DNA from: Bradyrhizobium erythrophlei
GTDB lineage: Bacteria > Pseudomonadota > Alphaproteobacteria > Rhizobiales > Xanthobacteraceae
Assembly: GCF_900129425.1 (NCBI RefSeq)
Contig: NZ_LT670817.1
Coordinates: forward strand, 186,001 to 250,000
Direction: 5' to 3'
Length of the DNA stretch: 64,000 nt
The first letter of the stretch is position 1. Every line of letters begins with the position of its first letter. The notes under the pieces are model-generated. The model was not told where the DNA came from, made no database searches, and saw only the letters and a program-made list of their open reading frames with translations. Made by a program: the position numbers and the translations under genes. Of the stretch, positions 8,702 through 17,108 are shown one piece after another.

Positions 8702-8772
8702 CCCGGATGAGCGCAGAAATCCGGGGCAGCTGTCGCCGTCATCCCGGATTTCGCTCCGCTCATCCGGGCTAC
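8698..8772. repeat. Intergenic palindrome, GTAGCCCGGATGAGCG family
   Basis: The outer arms GTAGCCCGGATGAGCG (from 8698) and CGCTCATCCGGGCTAC (to 8772) match closely, with inner arms AAATCCGG and CCGGATTT. It separates the convergent MFS and VOC genes and could work as a transcription barrier for both, although it has no T-run. Confidence 0.8.
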
Positions 8773-8776
8773 GGTT

Positions 8777-9274
8777 CTACGTCTCCCGCTGCCGCAGCAA
8801 GTCGTCGAGGTCGAGCCGGTGGGTGAACATCGCGAGCGATCCGTCCGGCTGGCGCGGCCACTGCTCCCTGGGCCGGTCCCAATACAGTTCGACGCCGTTC
8901 TCGTCGGGATCGCGCAGGTAAAGCGCCTCGCTGACGCCGTGGTCGCTGGCGCCGTCGAGGGCAATTCCGGCCTGGATCAGGCGATGCAAGGCATCTGCCA
9001 GCGCGGGCCGGGTCGGATAAAGGATCGCGGTGTGAAACAATCCCGTCGTTCCCGGGGGTGGCGGATGGCCGCCCCGGCTTTCCCAGGTGTTGAGACCGAT
9101 GTGATGGTGATAGCCGCCGGCCGAAATGAACGCGGCGCCGGAGCTTAAGCGTTGCGTCAGCTCAAAGCCCAGCACGCCGCAATAAAACGCCAGCGCGCGA
9201 TCGAGATCGGCGACCTTGAGATGAACGTGCCCGATCCGCGTGCCTGCAATGATGGGTGTGGAGGTCTCTGGCAT
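8777..9274 (-). CDS. VOC family (glyoxalase/extradiol-dioxygenase-like) protein
   Basis: This 165-residue protein has the beta-alpha-beta-beta-beta pattern of the vicinal oxygen chelate fold. Metal-ligand candidates are the His in IGHVHLKV (residue 17 region), the His in GLFHTAIL and the Glu in NGVELYWD; a His-rich GGYHHHIG turn lies between them. The spacing suggests two VOC modules in one short chain, as in catechol-2,3-dioxygenase-like single-domain proteins. No aromatic-ring cleavage partner is adjacent, so the substrate is unknown. The neighbour downstream in transcription is the convergent MFS gene. Confidence 0.82.
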   Translation of the reverse strand: MPETSTPIIAGTRIGHVHLKVADLDRALAFYCGVLGFELTQRLSSGAAFISAGGYHHHIGLNTWESRGGHPPPPGTTGLFHTAILYPTRPALADALHRLIQAGIALDGASDHGVSEALYLRDPDENGVELYWDRPREQWPRQPDGSLAMFTHRLDLDDLLRQRET

Positions 9275-9298
9275 GGAGTCTCTCCGTCGAGATCTTTA

Positions 9299-9434
9299 CC
9301 TCGCCCCGCCTGCGGGGAGAGGTCGGATTTTTAGCGTAGCGAAAAATCCGGGTGAGGGGGACTCTCCGCGAGTCCTAATATGGGGAGAAAGCCCCTCACC
9401 CCAATCCCGTCCGCGCGAAGGGCGGGGAGAGGGA
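9299..9434. repeat. CTCTCC-type palindromic element, copy 1
   Basis: The left module is CCTCGCCCCGCCTGCGGGGA followed by GAGG and the right module is GGGCGGGGAGAGGGAG. Between them are the arms TCGGATTTTT and AAAAATCCG and the shared block GGTGAGGGG. The same family recurs at 29527, 43261, 43525, 49703, 54598 and 55767. It fills the gap between the VOC and carboxymuconolactone-type genes. Confidence 0.85.
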
Positions 9435-9439
9435 GCTTT

Positions 9440-9985
9440 TCACGCTAATTCGGAAACCTGTCCCTCCGGCAGATCGAACTCGAACGTATTCAGCGTCATC
9501 GAGACCATCGTGTAATAGCCGCACAGTCCGATGATTTCGACCAGTCCGCGCTCGGTGAGCATCTTGACGGCCTCGTCGTACAAGCCTTTGGAAACGCCGT
9601 GGCCTTCGTGCAGCGATCTCGAGACGTCGTAGATCATCTGGCCCTTCGGGTCGTCGAAATGCGGCGTGCGGCGATCCCTGATGGCGTCGATGAGGGCCGG
9701 ATCCATGCCGCCCGCAAGCGCCAGCCGCTTGTGGGCGTACCATTCGTAGTGCGAGGTCCAGTGCCGCGCGGTGACCAGGATCGCGATCTCCGACAGTTTC
9801 GCCGGAAACAGCGTATCGAACCGCAGGAAGCCGCCCAGCCGCGTGGCGTGCCGCGCCATTTCCGGGCTGTTGAGCCAGGCCATCATCGGCGGCGGCGGCT
9901 TGCCGCGCTTGCCGGCGATCGATTCGTCGTAGGTCTGTTTCTGGTCCTCGCTCATTTCGCCAGGCGAAAGCAACTTCAGCCGCAT
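9440..9985 (-). CDS. Carboxymuconolactone decarboxylase family protein
   Basis: The 181-residue protein starts MRLKLLSPGEMSEDQ and is all-helical. The family core is LSEIAILVTARHWTSHYEWYAH, followed by DEAVKMLTERGLVEIIGLCGYY. It lacks the CxxC pair of AhpD peroxidases and has instead the HYEWYAH form found in the decarboxylase-like branch. The substrate is unknown. A much longer open frame continues upstream to 11095 but is antisense to an acyl-CoA dehydrogenase and is rejected. Confidence 0.85.
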   Translation of the reverse strand: MRLKLLSPGEMSEDQKQTYDESIAGKRGKPPPPMMAWLNSPEMARHATRLGGFLRFDTLFPAKLSEIAILVTARHWTSHYEWYAHKRLALAGGMDPALIDAIRDRRTPHFDDPKGQMIYDVSRSLHEGHGVSKGLYDEAVKMLTERGLVEIIGLCGYYTMVSMTLNTFEFDLPEGQVSELA

Positions 9986-10144
9986 GTGGGTTTCCTCTTG
10001 TTTTTCAGTCGTTCTCGGCTTTGCGAATACACCCGATCGGGCGTCATGACTACATCCCGGCTGCTTGGCGCGGACTAGAGACATATTGAATTCCGCAAGG
10101 CGATGACTAAGGTCAATCCAACATCGCAAAATGGAAACGCCGCC

Positions 10145-11329
10145 ATGTCCGATCTGGAAAGTTTTCGCCGCGAAACCCGCGCCTGGCTCGATGCCAATTG
10201 TCCGCCGGAGATGCGGCGGCCGATGACGTCGGAGGAAGATACGTTCTGGGGCGGCCGCAACACCAAATTCTCCTCCGAGCCGCAGCGCGTCTGGTTCGAG
10301 CGGATGCGCGACAAGGGCTGGACCGTGCCGCACTGGCCGAAGGAATATGGTGGGGGAGGCCTCGATCCGGAACAGACAAAAATCTTGCGCCAGGAGATGG
10401 CAGCGATGGGCGCGCGCCAGCCGCTGGTGTCGTTCGGCATCTCCATGCTCGGGCCGGCGTTGCTGAAATACGGCACCGACGCGCAGAAGAAGGAACACCT
10501 GCCGAAGATCGCGGCAGGGCTGATCCGCTGGTGCCAGGGCTATTCCGAGCCTAACGCCGGCTCGGACCTCGCCTCGCTGCAGACCCGCGCCGAGAGCGAC
10601 GGCGACGATTTCATCATCAATGGTCAGAAGATCTGGACCTCCTACGCCAATTACGCGGATTGGATTTTCTGCCTGGTGCGCAGCGATGCGACCGCCAAAA
10701 AGCATGACGGCATCAGTTTTATTCTGTTCGACATGGCCTCGAAGGGCGTCTCGACCAAGCCGATCCTGCTGATCTCCGGCCGCTCGCCCTTCTGCGAGAC
10801 CTTCTTCGACGACGTCCGGGTACCCAAGGCCAACGTGGTCGGCACCGTCAATCGCGGCTGGGACGTCGCCAAATATCTGCTGCAGCACGAACGCGCGATG
10901 ATCTCGGGCATGGGCGAGCGCGGCGTCGGCCGGCCGCTCGGGCAGGTCGCCGCGGATTCGGTGGGCACCGACGAGCAGGGCCGCCTGGAAGACCCGATGC
11001 TGCGCGGGCAAATTGCGACCTTCGAGATCGACGAGGCGGCGCTGGCCTGCGCCGCCGAGCGCGCGGTCGATCTGGCGAAAGCCGGTCAGGCGCATCCGGC
11101 GGTTTCCTCGGCGATGAAATATTACGGCACCGAACTCAACAAGCGCCGCTACGAAATCCTGATGTCGGCGGGCGGCGTCGATGCGCTGGAATGGGAAAGC
11201 GAGCGCTCCAAAGGCGGCGCCCGGCCGCGCGCCTGGCTGCGCACCAAGGCCAACTCGATCGAGGGCGGCACCTCAGAGGTGATGCTCGGCATCGTGGCCA
11301 AACGGATTTTGGATTTGCCGGGGGCGTGA
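10145..11329 (+). CDS. Acyl-CoA dehydrogenase (first of pair)
   Basis: This FAD enzyme of 394 residues (from the ATG at 10145) would oxidise an acyl-CoA at the alpha-beta bond. The ACD signature is GYSEPNAGSDLASLQTRA, followed by the FAD-binding KIWTSYANYADW. The C-terminal domain holds the ISGMGERGVGR region and the late TNSIEGGTSEVM-like segment (read as KANSIEGGTSEVMLG). An upstream ATG at 10103 after AAGGCG is an alternative start. It is paired with a second dehydrogenase gene 120 bases downstream; such pairs are often partner subunits for steroid, branched or aromatic side-chain acyl-CoAs, so the substrate may not be a plain fatty acid. Confidence 0.9.
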   Translation: MSDLESFRRETRAWLDANCPPEMRRPMTSEEDTFWGGRNTKFSSEPQRVWFERMRDKGWTVPHWPKEYGGGGLDPEQTKILRQEMAAMGARQPLVSFGISMLGPALLKYGTDAQKKEHLPKIAAGLIRWCQGYSEPNAGSDLASLQTRAESDGDDFIINGQKIWTSYANYADWIFCLVRSDATAKKHDGISFILFDMASKGVSTKPILLISGRSPFCETFFDDVRVPKANVVGTVNRGWDVAKYLLQHERAMISGMGERGVGRPLGQVAADSVGTDEQGRLEDPMLRGQIATFEIDEAALACAAERAVDLAKAGQAHPAVSSAMKYYGTELNKRRYEILMSAGGVDALEWESERSKGGARPRAWLRTKANSIEGGTSEVMLGIVAKRILDLPGA

Positions 11330-11337
11330 CCCTATAC

Positions 11338-11417
11338 GTCATTCCGGGGCGACGCGAAGCGTCGAACCCGGAATCTCGAGATTCCGGGTCTGGTCCTTCG
11401 GACCATCCCGGAATGAC
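11338..11417. repeat. Intergenic palindrome, GTCATTCCGGGG family, copy 1
   Basis: The ends GTCATTCCGGGGCG and CATCCCGGAATGAC pair, and inside them GAACCCGGAATCT pairs with AGATTCCGGGTC. The family recurs at 12601-12679 and 49553-49655. It lies between the two acyl-CoA dehydrogenase genes. Confidence 0.85.
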
Positions 11418-11449
11418 AATCCTAAAAACTTCTAACCCGGAATCCCTCC

Positions 11450-12589
11450 ATGGCCCTCGTCCTAACCGAAGAACAGTCGATGCTGCGCGACAGCGCGCGC
11501 GGTCTCATCAGCGACAAGGCACCGGTGTCGCATCTGCGGCAATTGCGCGATAGCAAGGACGCCACCGGATTTTCGCGCGACCTGTGGCGGGCGTTCGCCG
11601 AGATGGGATTTTCCGGCCTGCTGGTGCCTGAGGATTTCGGCGGCAGCGGGCTTGGTTGCGTCGAGGCCGGGGTGGTGATGGAGGAAATCGGCCGCACCCT
11701 GATGCCGTCGCCGTTCCTGGCGACCGCGGTGCTCGCGGCTTCTGCGCTGTCGCGCGGCGGCAGCGCCGCGCAGAAATCCGAGCATCTGCCCAGGATTTCG
11801 GATGGCTCGCTGCTGGCAGCACTGGCCATCGACGAGGGGACGAAACATCGGCCGCTGCAAACCAACATGCAGGCGGTGCGTTCCGGCAACGGTTTCAGGC
11901 TTCAGGGCGACAAGGCCTTCGTGATCGACGGCCACACCGCGGACCTCTTGATCGTCGCGGCCCGCACCGCCGGCGCAGCGGGCGAACGCGACGGACTGAC
12001 GCTGTTCCTGGTCGATCCCAAAGCCAAGGGCGTCGAGACCGAGCGCACCGCGATGGTCGATTCGCACAACGCGGCGCGGATCAGGTTTGACAATGTCGAG
12101 GTCGATGCCGACGGCGTGCTTGGCGAGGTCGATCAGGGCGGTGCCTTGCTGGAAGGCGTGCTCAATATCGGTCGCGGCGCGGTGGCCTCCGAAATGGTCG
12201 GGCTCAGCGAGGAAGTGTTCGGCCGCACCGTCGGCTATCTCAGGGAGCGCAAGCAGTTCGGCAAGCTGATCGGCGAATTCCAGGCGCTGCAGCACCGCGC
12301 CGCGCAGCTCTATATCGAGATCGAGATCACCCGCGCTGCGGTATTGAAGGCGCTGCAGATGCTCGATGCGAATTTTGATAACGCGGGCGCGGCCGTAGCC
12401 GTGGCAAAAGCGCGCGCGGGCTCGACCGCGACGCTTGCGGTCCAGGAAGGCGTGCAGATGCATGGCGGCATGGGCATGACCGACCAGTTCGACATCGGTT
12501 TCTTCATGAAGCGCGCACGGGTCTGCCAGGAATTGTTCGGCGACAGCAATTTTCACGCGGATCAACTGGCGCGGATGAAGAGGTATTGA
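11450..12589 (+). CDS. Acyl-CoA dehydrogenase (second of pair)
   Basis: This 379-residue flavoenzyme begins MALVLTEEQSMLRDSARG, a typical ACD start. The middle beta domain includes the FVIDGHTADLLIVAARTAG strand region. The C-terminal helical domain has YLRERKQFGKLIGEFQ and VQMHGGMGMTDQFDIG, the expected FAD and substrate contacts. Its sequence is clearly different from the preceding dehydrogenase; the two are likely co-transcribed and may form a heteromer. The substrate is unknown. Confidence 0.9.
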   Translation: MALVLTEEQSMLRDSARGLISDKAPVSHLRQLRDSKDATGFSRDLWRAFAEMGFSGLLVPEDFGGSGLGCVEAGVVMEEIGRTLMPSPFLATAVLAASALSRGGSAAQKSEHLPRISDGSLLAALAIDEGTKHRPLQTNMQAVRSGNGFRLQGDKAFVIDGHTADLLIVAARTAGAAGERDGLTLFLVDPKAKGVETERTAMVDSHNAARIRFDNVEVDADGVLGEVDQGGALLEGVLNIGRGAVASEMVGLSEEVFGRTVGYLRERKQFGKLIGEFQALQHRAAQLYIEIEITRAAVLKALQMLDANFDNAGAAVAVAKARAGSTATLAVQEGVQMHGGMGMTDQFDIGFFMKRARVCQELFGDSNFHADQLARMKRY

Positions 12590-12600
12590 GGGATAAACTG

Positions 12601-12679
12601 TCATTCCGGGATGGTCCGAAGGACCAGACCCGGAATCTCGAGGTTCCGGGTTCGCGCTTACGCGCGCCCCGGAATGACG
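12601..12679. repeat. Intergenic palindrome, GTCATTCCGGGG family, copy 2
   Basis: TCATTCCGGGATGGTCC at the left pairs with the right end CCCCGGAATGACG, and an inner CCGGAATCTCGAGGTTCCGG forms a second palindrome. It sits between convergent genes (acyl-CoA dehydrogenase and amino-acid binding protein) and may act as a bidirectional transcription barrier. Confidence 0.83.
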
Positions 12680-12691
12680 GCCTGACGGCCG

Positions 12692-13732
12692 TCACCTGAT
12701 CGGCGGCGCGTACTGGATCCCGCCGGCGCTCCAGAGTTGGTTGAGGCCGCGGGGAATGTCGAGCTTGGATCCCGAGCCGACATTGCGCTCGTAGACTTCG
12801 CCGTAATTGCCGACGTGCCGGATGATGCGCGCGGCCCAGTCCTTGGTCAGTCCAAGCTCCTCGCCGTAAGTGCCTTCGGTGCCGACCAGCCGCATCACGT
12901 CGGGCTTCTTCGACTTCATCGCCTCGTCGATGTTCTTGGAGGTGATACCGAGTTCTTCGGCGTTGATCATGGCGTACAGCGTCCATTTCACGATCAGCAT
13001 CCAGTCGTCGTCGCGCTCCCGCACCACAGGCGCCAGCGGTTCCTTTGAAATGATGTCGGGCAGGATGACGTGGTCGTTCGGTTTGCCGAGGTTCAGCCGC
13101 AGCGCGTAAAGCTGGGAGACGTCGGCGGTGAAGGTGTCGCACTGGCCGGAATCATAGGCCTTGATGACATCCTCCAGTTTGCCGAATTTCATCTCCTGGT
13201 ATTTCATGTTGTTGGCGCGGAAATAGTCGGCAAGGTTGAGCTGCGTGGTGGTTCCCGATTGCACGCAGACCTTGCTGCCGTCGAGCGCCAGCGCGGAATC
13301 GATGTTTCGCGCCCTCGGCACCATAAATCCTTCGCCGTCATAATAAGCCACCGCCGGAAAATACAGATCATAAGAAGTCTCGCGCGACATGCTCCAGGTC
13401 GAGTTGCGCGAGAGAATGTCGACTTTTCGGTTCTGCAGTTCCTTGAACCGCTCGCTGGCGTCGAGCGGAATGAACTTCGCCTTGTTCGGATCGTCAAAGA
13501 TGGCGGCCGCGACCGCGCGGCAGAAGTCCACGTCGAAGCCGGTCCAGTTGCCCTTGTCGTCGGGGATCGAGAAGCCCGGCAGGCCGGTATTGACCCCGCA
13601 CAGCACCTCGCCGCGCCGGATCGTCCGTTTCAGGGTTCGCGTGTCGTAGCGCTCGTAGGTGATCGCGATCGCCGCGACCGCGACTGCGACCGCCAGCCCG
13701 ATCAGGAGCCCGCCACGGAATGTCCGCATCAT
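12692..13732 (-). CDS. Amino-acid ABC transporter substrate-binding protein (AapJ-like)
   Basis: This 346-residue periplasmic binding protein of the polar/general amino-acid group has an N-terminal membrane anchor or signal (GLLIGLAVAVAVAAIAI). It then has the family start GEVLCGVNTGLPGFS and WTGFDVDFCRAVAAAIF, followed by LSRNSTWSMSRE, which matches the AapJ/BztA type. No permease or ATPase genes are next to it, so it is an orphan binding protein in this window. The neighbour on the left is convergent. Confidence 0.88.
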   Translation of the reverse strand: MMRTFRGGLLIGLAVAVAVAAIAITYERYDTRTLKRTIRRGEVLCGVNTGLPGFSIPDDKGNWTGFDVDFCRAVAAAIFDDPNKAKFIPLDASERFKELQNRKVDILSRNSTWSMSRETSYDLYFPAVAYYDGEGFMVPRARNIDSALALDGSKVCVQSGTTTQLNLADYFRANNMKYQEMKFGKLEDVIKAYDSGQCDTFTADVSQLYALRLNLGKPNDHVILPDIISKEPLAPVVRERDDDWMLIVKWTLYAMINAEELGITSKNIDEAMKSKKPDVMRLVGTEGTYGEELGLTKDWAARIIRHVGNYGEVYERNVGSGSKLDIPRGLNQLWSAGGIQYAPPIR

Positions 13733-13786
13733 GTTTTTCTCGCCATTTCAGGAAAATAAGTTGGTTATGAAAACGCAGCGCCGCGG

Positions 13787-14380
13787 TTACAATTCCGGCT
13801 TCTGCCGTACGATCACCTTGGTGCCGACAGGCACCCGTTCATAGAGGTCGGTCACGTCGGCATTGACCAGCCGGAAGCAGCCGGAGGAGACTTTGGTGCC
13901 GATCGTATCGGGCCGGTTAGTGCCGTGGATGCGGTAGACGGTGGTCCCCAGATACATCGCGCGGGCGCCGAGCGGGTTGCCGGGACCGCCAGCCATGAAG
14001 CGCGGCAGGTAGGGCTGGCGCGCGATCATTTCCGGCGGCGGCGTCCAGTCGGGCCATTCGGCCTTGCGCGTAATGTTCAGCAGACCCTGCCACTGGAATC
14101 CGTCGCGGCCGACGCCGATGCCATAGCGAAGCGCGCGGCCATTGCCCTGGATCAAATAGAGATGGCGCTCCGCGGTCGAGATGATGATGGTGCCGGGCGC
14201 TTCGGTGGTCCGGTAGAACACCATCTGCTTCCGGTATTCGGGGTCCAACTCCACGGAATCATCCGGCAGCAGGCCCGGCTGGTCGCCGACATCGGGCTGC
14301 TGCGCAAAGCTCTGCGAGGCCGAAAGCATCAGGCCGGCCGTCGCAATCGCCATCCAGATCAGGTGCCGAAACTTCGTCAT
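13787..14380 (-). CDS. L,D-transpeptidase (YkuD family)
   Basis: This 197-residue secreted protein would cross-link peptidoglycan (3-3 bonds) or attach proteins to it. It has a signal peptide ending near QSFAQ, then a YkuD domain beginning GTIIISTAERHLYLI. The catalytic motif is clear: the His in YRIHGTNRPDTIG and the Ser-Gly-Cys in VSSGCFRL. The start is an ATG at 14380 with GAGGAGA seven bases upstream; the open frame beyond it is not coding. Confidence 0.92.
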   Translation of the reverse strand: MTKFRHLIWMAIATAGLMLSASQSFAQQPDVGDQPGLLPDDSVELDPEYRKQMVFYRTTEAPGTIIISTAERHLYLIQGNGRALRYGIGVGRDGFQWQGLLNITRKAEWPDWTPPPEMIARQPYLPRFMAGGPGNPLGARAMYLGTTVYRIHGTNRPDTIGTKVSSGCFRLVNADVTDLYERVPVGTKVIVRQKPEL

Positions 14381-14485
14381 CCATAGCTCTCCTCGTTGGA
14401 CGCGGTCAACGAATGTTGCCGGGCGTGGATCACCGTTCGCCAAATCACGGGAACCATCAAAGCGCAGGGATCGGCCAATGGCAAG

Positions 14486-14509
14486 CAATCCAGCTATCTC
14501 GCTGGATTG
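14486..14509. terminator. Perfect hairpin between thioredoxin-like and transpeptidase genes
   Basis: CAATCCAGC (14486-14494) and GCTGGATTG (14501-14509) form a perfect 9-bp stem with a 6-base loop. On the plus strand a T-rich stretch (TTTCGATTTTC) follows; on the minus strand, which carries the genes, no T-run follows. It could end or weaken transcription from the thioredoxin-like gene. Confidence 0.4.
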
Positions 14510-14597
14510 TTTCGATTTTCGTCGGTTGCAGTTGCCGCGATGAAACCATGGACCGGCGATGCGGGAAAACGAAGGTAGCTTCCGTTCCCAGGATGGC

Positions 14598-15164
14598 TCA
14601 GCTCGAGGCGTTGAGCAGGCGGGCGATGGTGCGGTCCATCTCCTCGTATTGGCCTTCACCATCATGCTGGAATACGATCTTTCCGCTCTGGTCGATGATG
14701 TACTGCGCCGGCCAATATTGATTGCGATAGGCGTTCCAGGTCTGCGAGTCGTTGTCTTGCGCGACCGGGTAGCTGATGCCGTGGCGTTTCAGCGCCGCCT
14801 GCACGTTGGAGGCGGATCGCTCGAACGGAAATTCCGGGGTGTGAATGCCGACCACGACCAGGCCGCGATCCCGGTATTTCGCATATAGCTGGGTGACATG
14901 GGGCAGGGTGTTGACGCAGTTGACGCAGCCATATGTCCAGAAATCCACCAGCACCACCTTGCCGCGCAGGTTCGCGATATTGAGCGGGGCGGAATTGAAC
15001 CAGTTGCTGATGCCGGCGAAATTGGGCGCGGTGCGCTGCGCTTCGGCGACCGCGAGCGGCGCGGCGAGGTTGCGCGCGGTCTCGCCGGCGATGCCGGCGC
15101 CGGGGGCACCGATCAGGCACAGCGCAATCGTCGAAGCGGAGGCGGCAAGCGATCGTATCGTCAT
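14598..15164 (-). CDS. Secreted thioredoxin-like (TlpA/DipZ-type) protein
   Basis: This 188-residue protein has a signal peptide (to about residue 28) and a thioredoxin fold. The redox motif CVNC is in VLVDFWTYGCVNCVNTLPH (Cys80 and Cys83), the variant seen in TlpA/DipZ C-terminal domains. A cis-Pro region follows in YWPAQYIIDQ. The ATG at 15164 has GGAG upstream and is preferred over the longer frame. It lies 40 bases downstream of a CcdA-like gene, so the pair most likely transfers reducing power from the cytoplasm to periplasmic thiols. Confidence 0.88.
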   Translation of the reverse strand: MTIRSLAASASTIALCLIGAPGAGIAGETARNLAAPLAVAEAQRTAPNFAGISNWFNSAPLNIANLRGKVVLVDFWTYGCVNCVNTLPHVTQLYAKYRDRGLVVVGIHTPEFPFERSASNVQAALKRHGISYPVAQDNDSQTWNAYRNQYWPAQYIIDQSGKIVFQHDGEGQYEEMDRTIARLLNASS

Positions 15165-15204
15165 GGGTGGCTCCATTCTTTGGGATTTCCTGGGGATTGA
15201 TTGA

Positions 15205-15906
15205 CTAGAGGCCAATCTGGCCGCTCGGATAAAATCTCGTCAGCCACGCGACGATCAGCGTGTCGTATTGAAAATACGATGCGACCGCGAAGGCGATCAC
15301 GACCACGCCGAACCCCTGCTGCAGCCGAGGGGAAATTCGCGCGATGCTGCGCACGCGGGTCGTCACGGCCTGGCCGCCATAGGCGATCGCGAGCATCGGG
15401 ATCGCCGCACCGATCGCGTAGACCACCAGCAACAGGCTCGCCCAGGCGGTATCGCTGGAGGTGGCGACGATGGTGAGAATCGAACCGAGCACGGGACCCG
15501 CGCACGGCGTCCAGACCAGGCCGAGCGTGGTGCCGAGTATGAAGCCGCCGATATTGCCTTGGCGGACCGCGTGGCTACCGGCCGAATGGCCGTTCATGAG
15601 CCTAGCAGCCTGAATCGACAACCACTCGAACGGCCGAGGCCAAATCATCAATAGTCCAAACACGAGCAGCAGGATGACCGCGCTGGTTCGCAGGCTATTG
15701 GGGTCGAAATCGAAGATGCGAGTGGCTGCGCTCAGCAACAATGCAGCGGCGGAGAACGAAACGACAAAGCCTAGTGCGATCAATGCGGGTCGCGCCTTAC
15801 CGGTCTGGCCGGCCGATGCGCCGAGCAGGATCGGCAGCATTGGCAGAGTGCAGGGGGCGGCGACGGTGACGACGCCGGCGAGCAGGGCAAGAAAAAGGTT
15901 GAACAT
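15205..15906 (-). CDS. CcdA/DsbD-type membrane thiol transporter
   Basis: This 233-residue membrane protein has about six transmembrane segments. The two functional cysteines of the family are present, Cys19 in VAAPCTLPMLP and Cys135 in VWTPCAGPVLG. It would pass electrons from cytoplasmic thioredoxin to the secreted thioredoxin-like protein encoded just downstream. Homologues serve cytochrome c maturation or oxidative repair; which one applies here is unclear, although c-type cytochromes (SoxA, SoxX) are encoded nearby. Confidence 0.9.
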   Translation of the reverse strand: MFNLFLALLAGVVTVAAPCTLPMLPILLGASAGQTGKARPALIALGFVVSFSAAALLLSAATRIFDFDPNSLRTSAVILLLVFGLLMIWPRPFEWLSIQAARLMNGHSAGSHAVRQGNIGGFILGTTLGLVWTPCAGPVLGSILTIVATSSDTAWASLLLVVYAIGAAIPMLAIAYGGQAVTTRVRSIARISPRLQQGFGVVVIAFAVASYFQYDTLIVAWLTRFYPSGQIGL

Positions 15907-16219
15907 CAGCAGGACCCATCGAACGCTCCGGGCGGGCCATGCGGCCGCACGCGAGTTCGACAGGTTCTTCGGGATGCCGGGGCCTGGCGTTACCCTGATC
16001 GCGTCACGTATTCGTGAGCCCCCGCGCTGAGGGCAGGAGTTTCACGGCCGAAGGGCTCCAAATACAGAGCGACCCGGAGGGGGGCATCCCGTCCGGGTCG
16101 TCGGAGACATTTCGGAGGTTCGAAGATGATATGTCGGCGGTTTCGGTTGTTGGTGTAGCAGCGGAGTTTTTCCCGGTGACGTCGTCTATTGTTTCATTTG
16201 TTTCGTCGGACCGCGGGCC
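15907..16219. promoter_or_regulatory. Non-coding gap upstream of the ccdA-like gene
   Basis: I see no gene in these 313 bases. Because ccdA reads away on the minus strand, its promoter should be here. Near the right end (16197-16208) the minus strand reads CGACGAAACAAA, and the same CGACGAAACAA core occurs upstream of the ECF sigma factor gene (minus strand, 16943-16954). A regulatory role is a guess. Confidence 0.35.
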
Positions 16220-16831
16220 TCACGCCGCCAGGCTATCGAGCCCGGCCCCCCTGAGCAGGTCGGCGAGTTGCTTGCGGGCATAGAACATCCGTGTCTTCAC
16301 CGTGCTCTGGGGGATGCCGATGATCGCGCCGACTTCTTCCACCGATTTCTCGTGGTAGTAGACCAGGTTGATGATCTCGCGGTGCGCCGGCGACAGCTTG
16401 GCGACGCAGGCGCGCAGGATGGCGCTGGTCGTGCTGCGGTCCAATGATGCTTCCGGCGTATCGGCCTCGTCGGCGATTTCCAGCATGTCGTCCTGGTCGA
16501 TGTCCTCGTGCCGGCGCTGCCGCAGCGCCGTCAGCGCCTTGAAGCGGGCGATCGACAGCAGCCAGGTTGAAACCTGCGAGCGCCCTTCGAACTGGCTCGC
16601 GGTGCGCCAGACATCGAGGAAAACCTGGCTGGCGAGGTCTTCCGCCATGGTGGCGTCCCTCACGATACGAAGGATGAAGCGGTAAACCCGCACGTTGTGG
16701 CGGGAATAAAGGATGTGCATCGCGGTCCGGCCGCCATCCGCAATGCTTTCCAACAGCATTTCATCCGAGGTCGCCTGCGCGGCCATGATGCCCTGGCGGG
16801 CTGCGGCATTGATTGCGATCACATTCTGCAT
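16220..16831 (-). CDS. ECF-type RNA polymerase sigma factor
   Basis: This 203-residue sigma-70 family regulator has region 2 (YSRHNVRVYRFILRIVRDATMAEDLASQ split over residues about 44-71, including the DLASQVFLDVWR core) and region 4 (KLSPAHREIINLVYYHE followed by the helix-turn-helix VEEVGAIIGIPQSTVKTR). The ATG at 16831 has GGGGAG seven bases upstream; the longer GTG form at 16849 is less likely. No anti-sigma gene is adjacent, which is unusual. The targets are unknown; the gene sits between a CcdA/thioredoxin pair and an SMP-30 protein on the same strand. Confidence 0.9.
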   Translation of the reverse strand: MQNVIAINAAARQGIMAAQATSDEMLLESIADGGRTAMHILYSRHNVRVYRFILRIVRDATMAEDLASQVFLDVWRTASQFEGRSQVSTWLLSIARFKALTALRQRRHEDIDQDDMLEIADEADTPEASLDRSTTSAILRACVAKLSPAHREIINLVYYHEKSVEEVGAIIGIPQSTVKTRMFYARKQLADLLRGAGLDSLAA

Positions 16832-16940
16832 GACTAGCTCCCCTGTCACCGCTTTGGCGGCGCTTTGTTGGGGAAATTGTTAACGAGCGAACGTTTCGGG
16901 ACGTCTGCACGCCAAGGGGAAAATGGTTTCGTGCCCAGGA

Positions 16941-16977
16941 GAATTGTTTCGTCGCAGTCTCAGCGATGAAACAATTC
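16941..16977. promoter_or_regulatory. Inverted repeat upstream of the sigma factor gene
   Basis: GAATTGTTTCGTCGC (16941-16955) and GCGATGAAACAATTC (16963-16977) match at 14 of 15 positions around a 7-base spacer. It lies 110 bases upstream of the ECF sigma start and downstream of the SMP-30 gene. There is no T-run, so I favour an operator or promoter element over a terminator. Confidence 0.55.
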
Positions 16978-17108
16978 GGAATGAAATATCAGCAATTTCA
17001 ATGAGATGGGTTTTGGAGCGGTTTTGGACCGATTCGGGCCGAAGGCGGCTTCCGCCCCGGATCTGGTTCGGATTAGGCAGTACGACGACACCGGCCGGTC
17101 GTTGCGGC

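Noticed and set aside
9986..11095. Upstream extension of the carboxymuconolactone-type gene on the minus strand
   Set aside because: The extension is antisense to an acyl-CoA dehydrogenase, and the family start MRLKLLSPGEMSEDQ fits the ATG at 9985.
11462..12604. 380-codon minus-strand frame
   Set aside because: It is fully antisense to the second acyl-CoA dehydrogenase and shows no family features.
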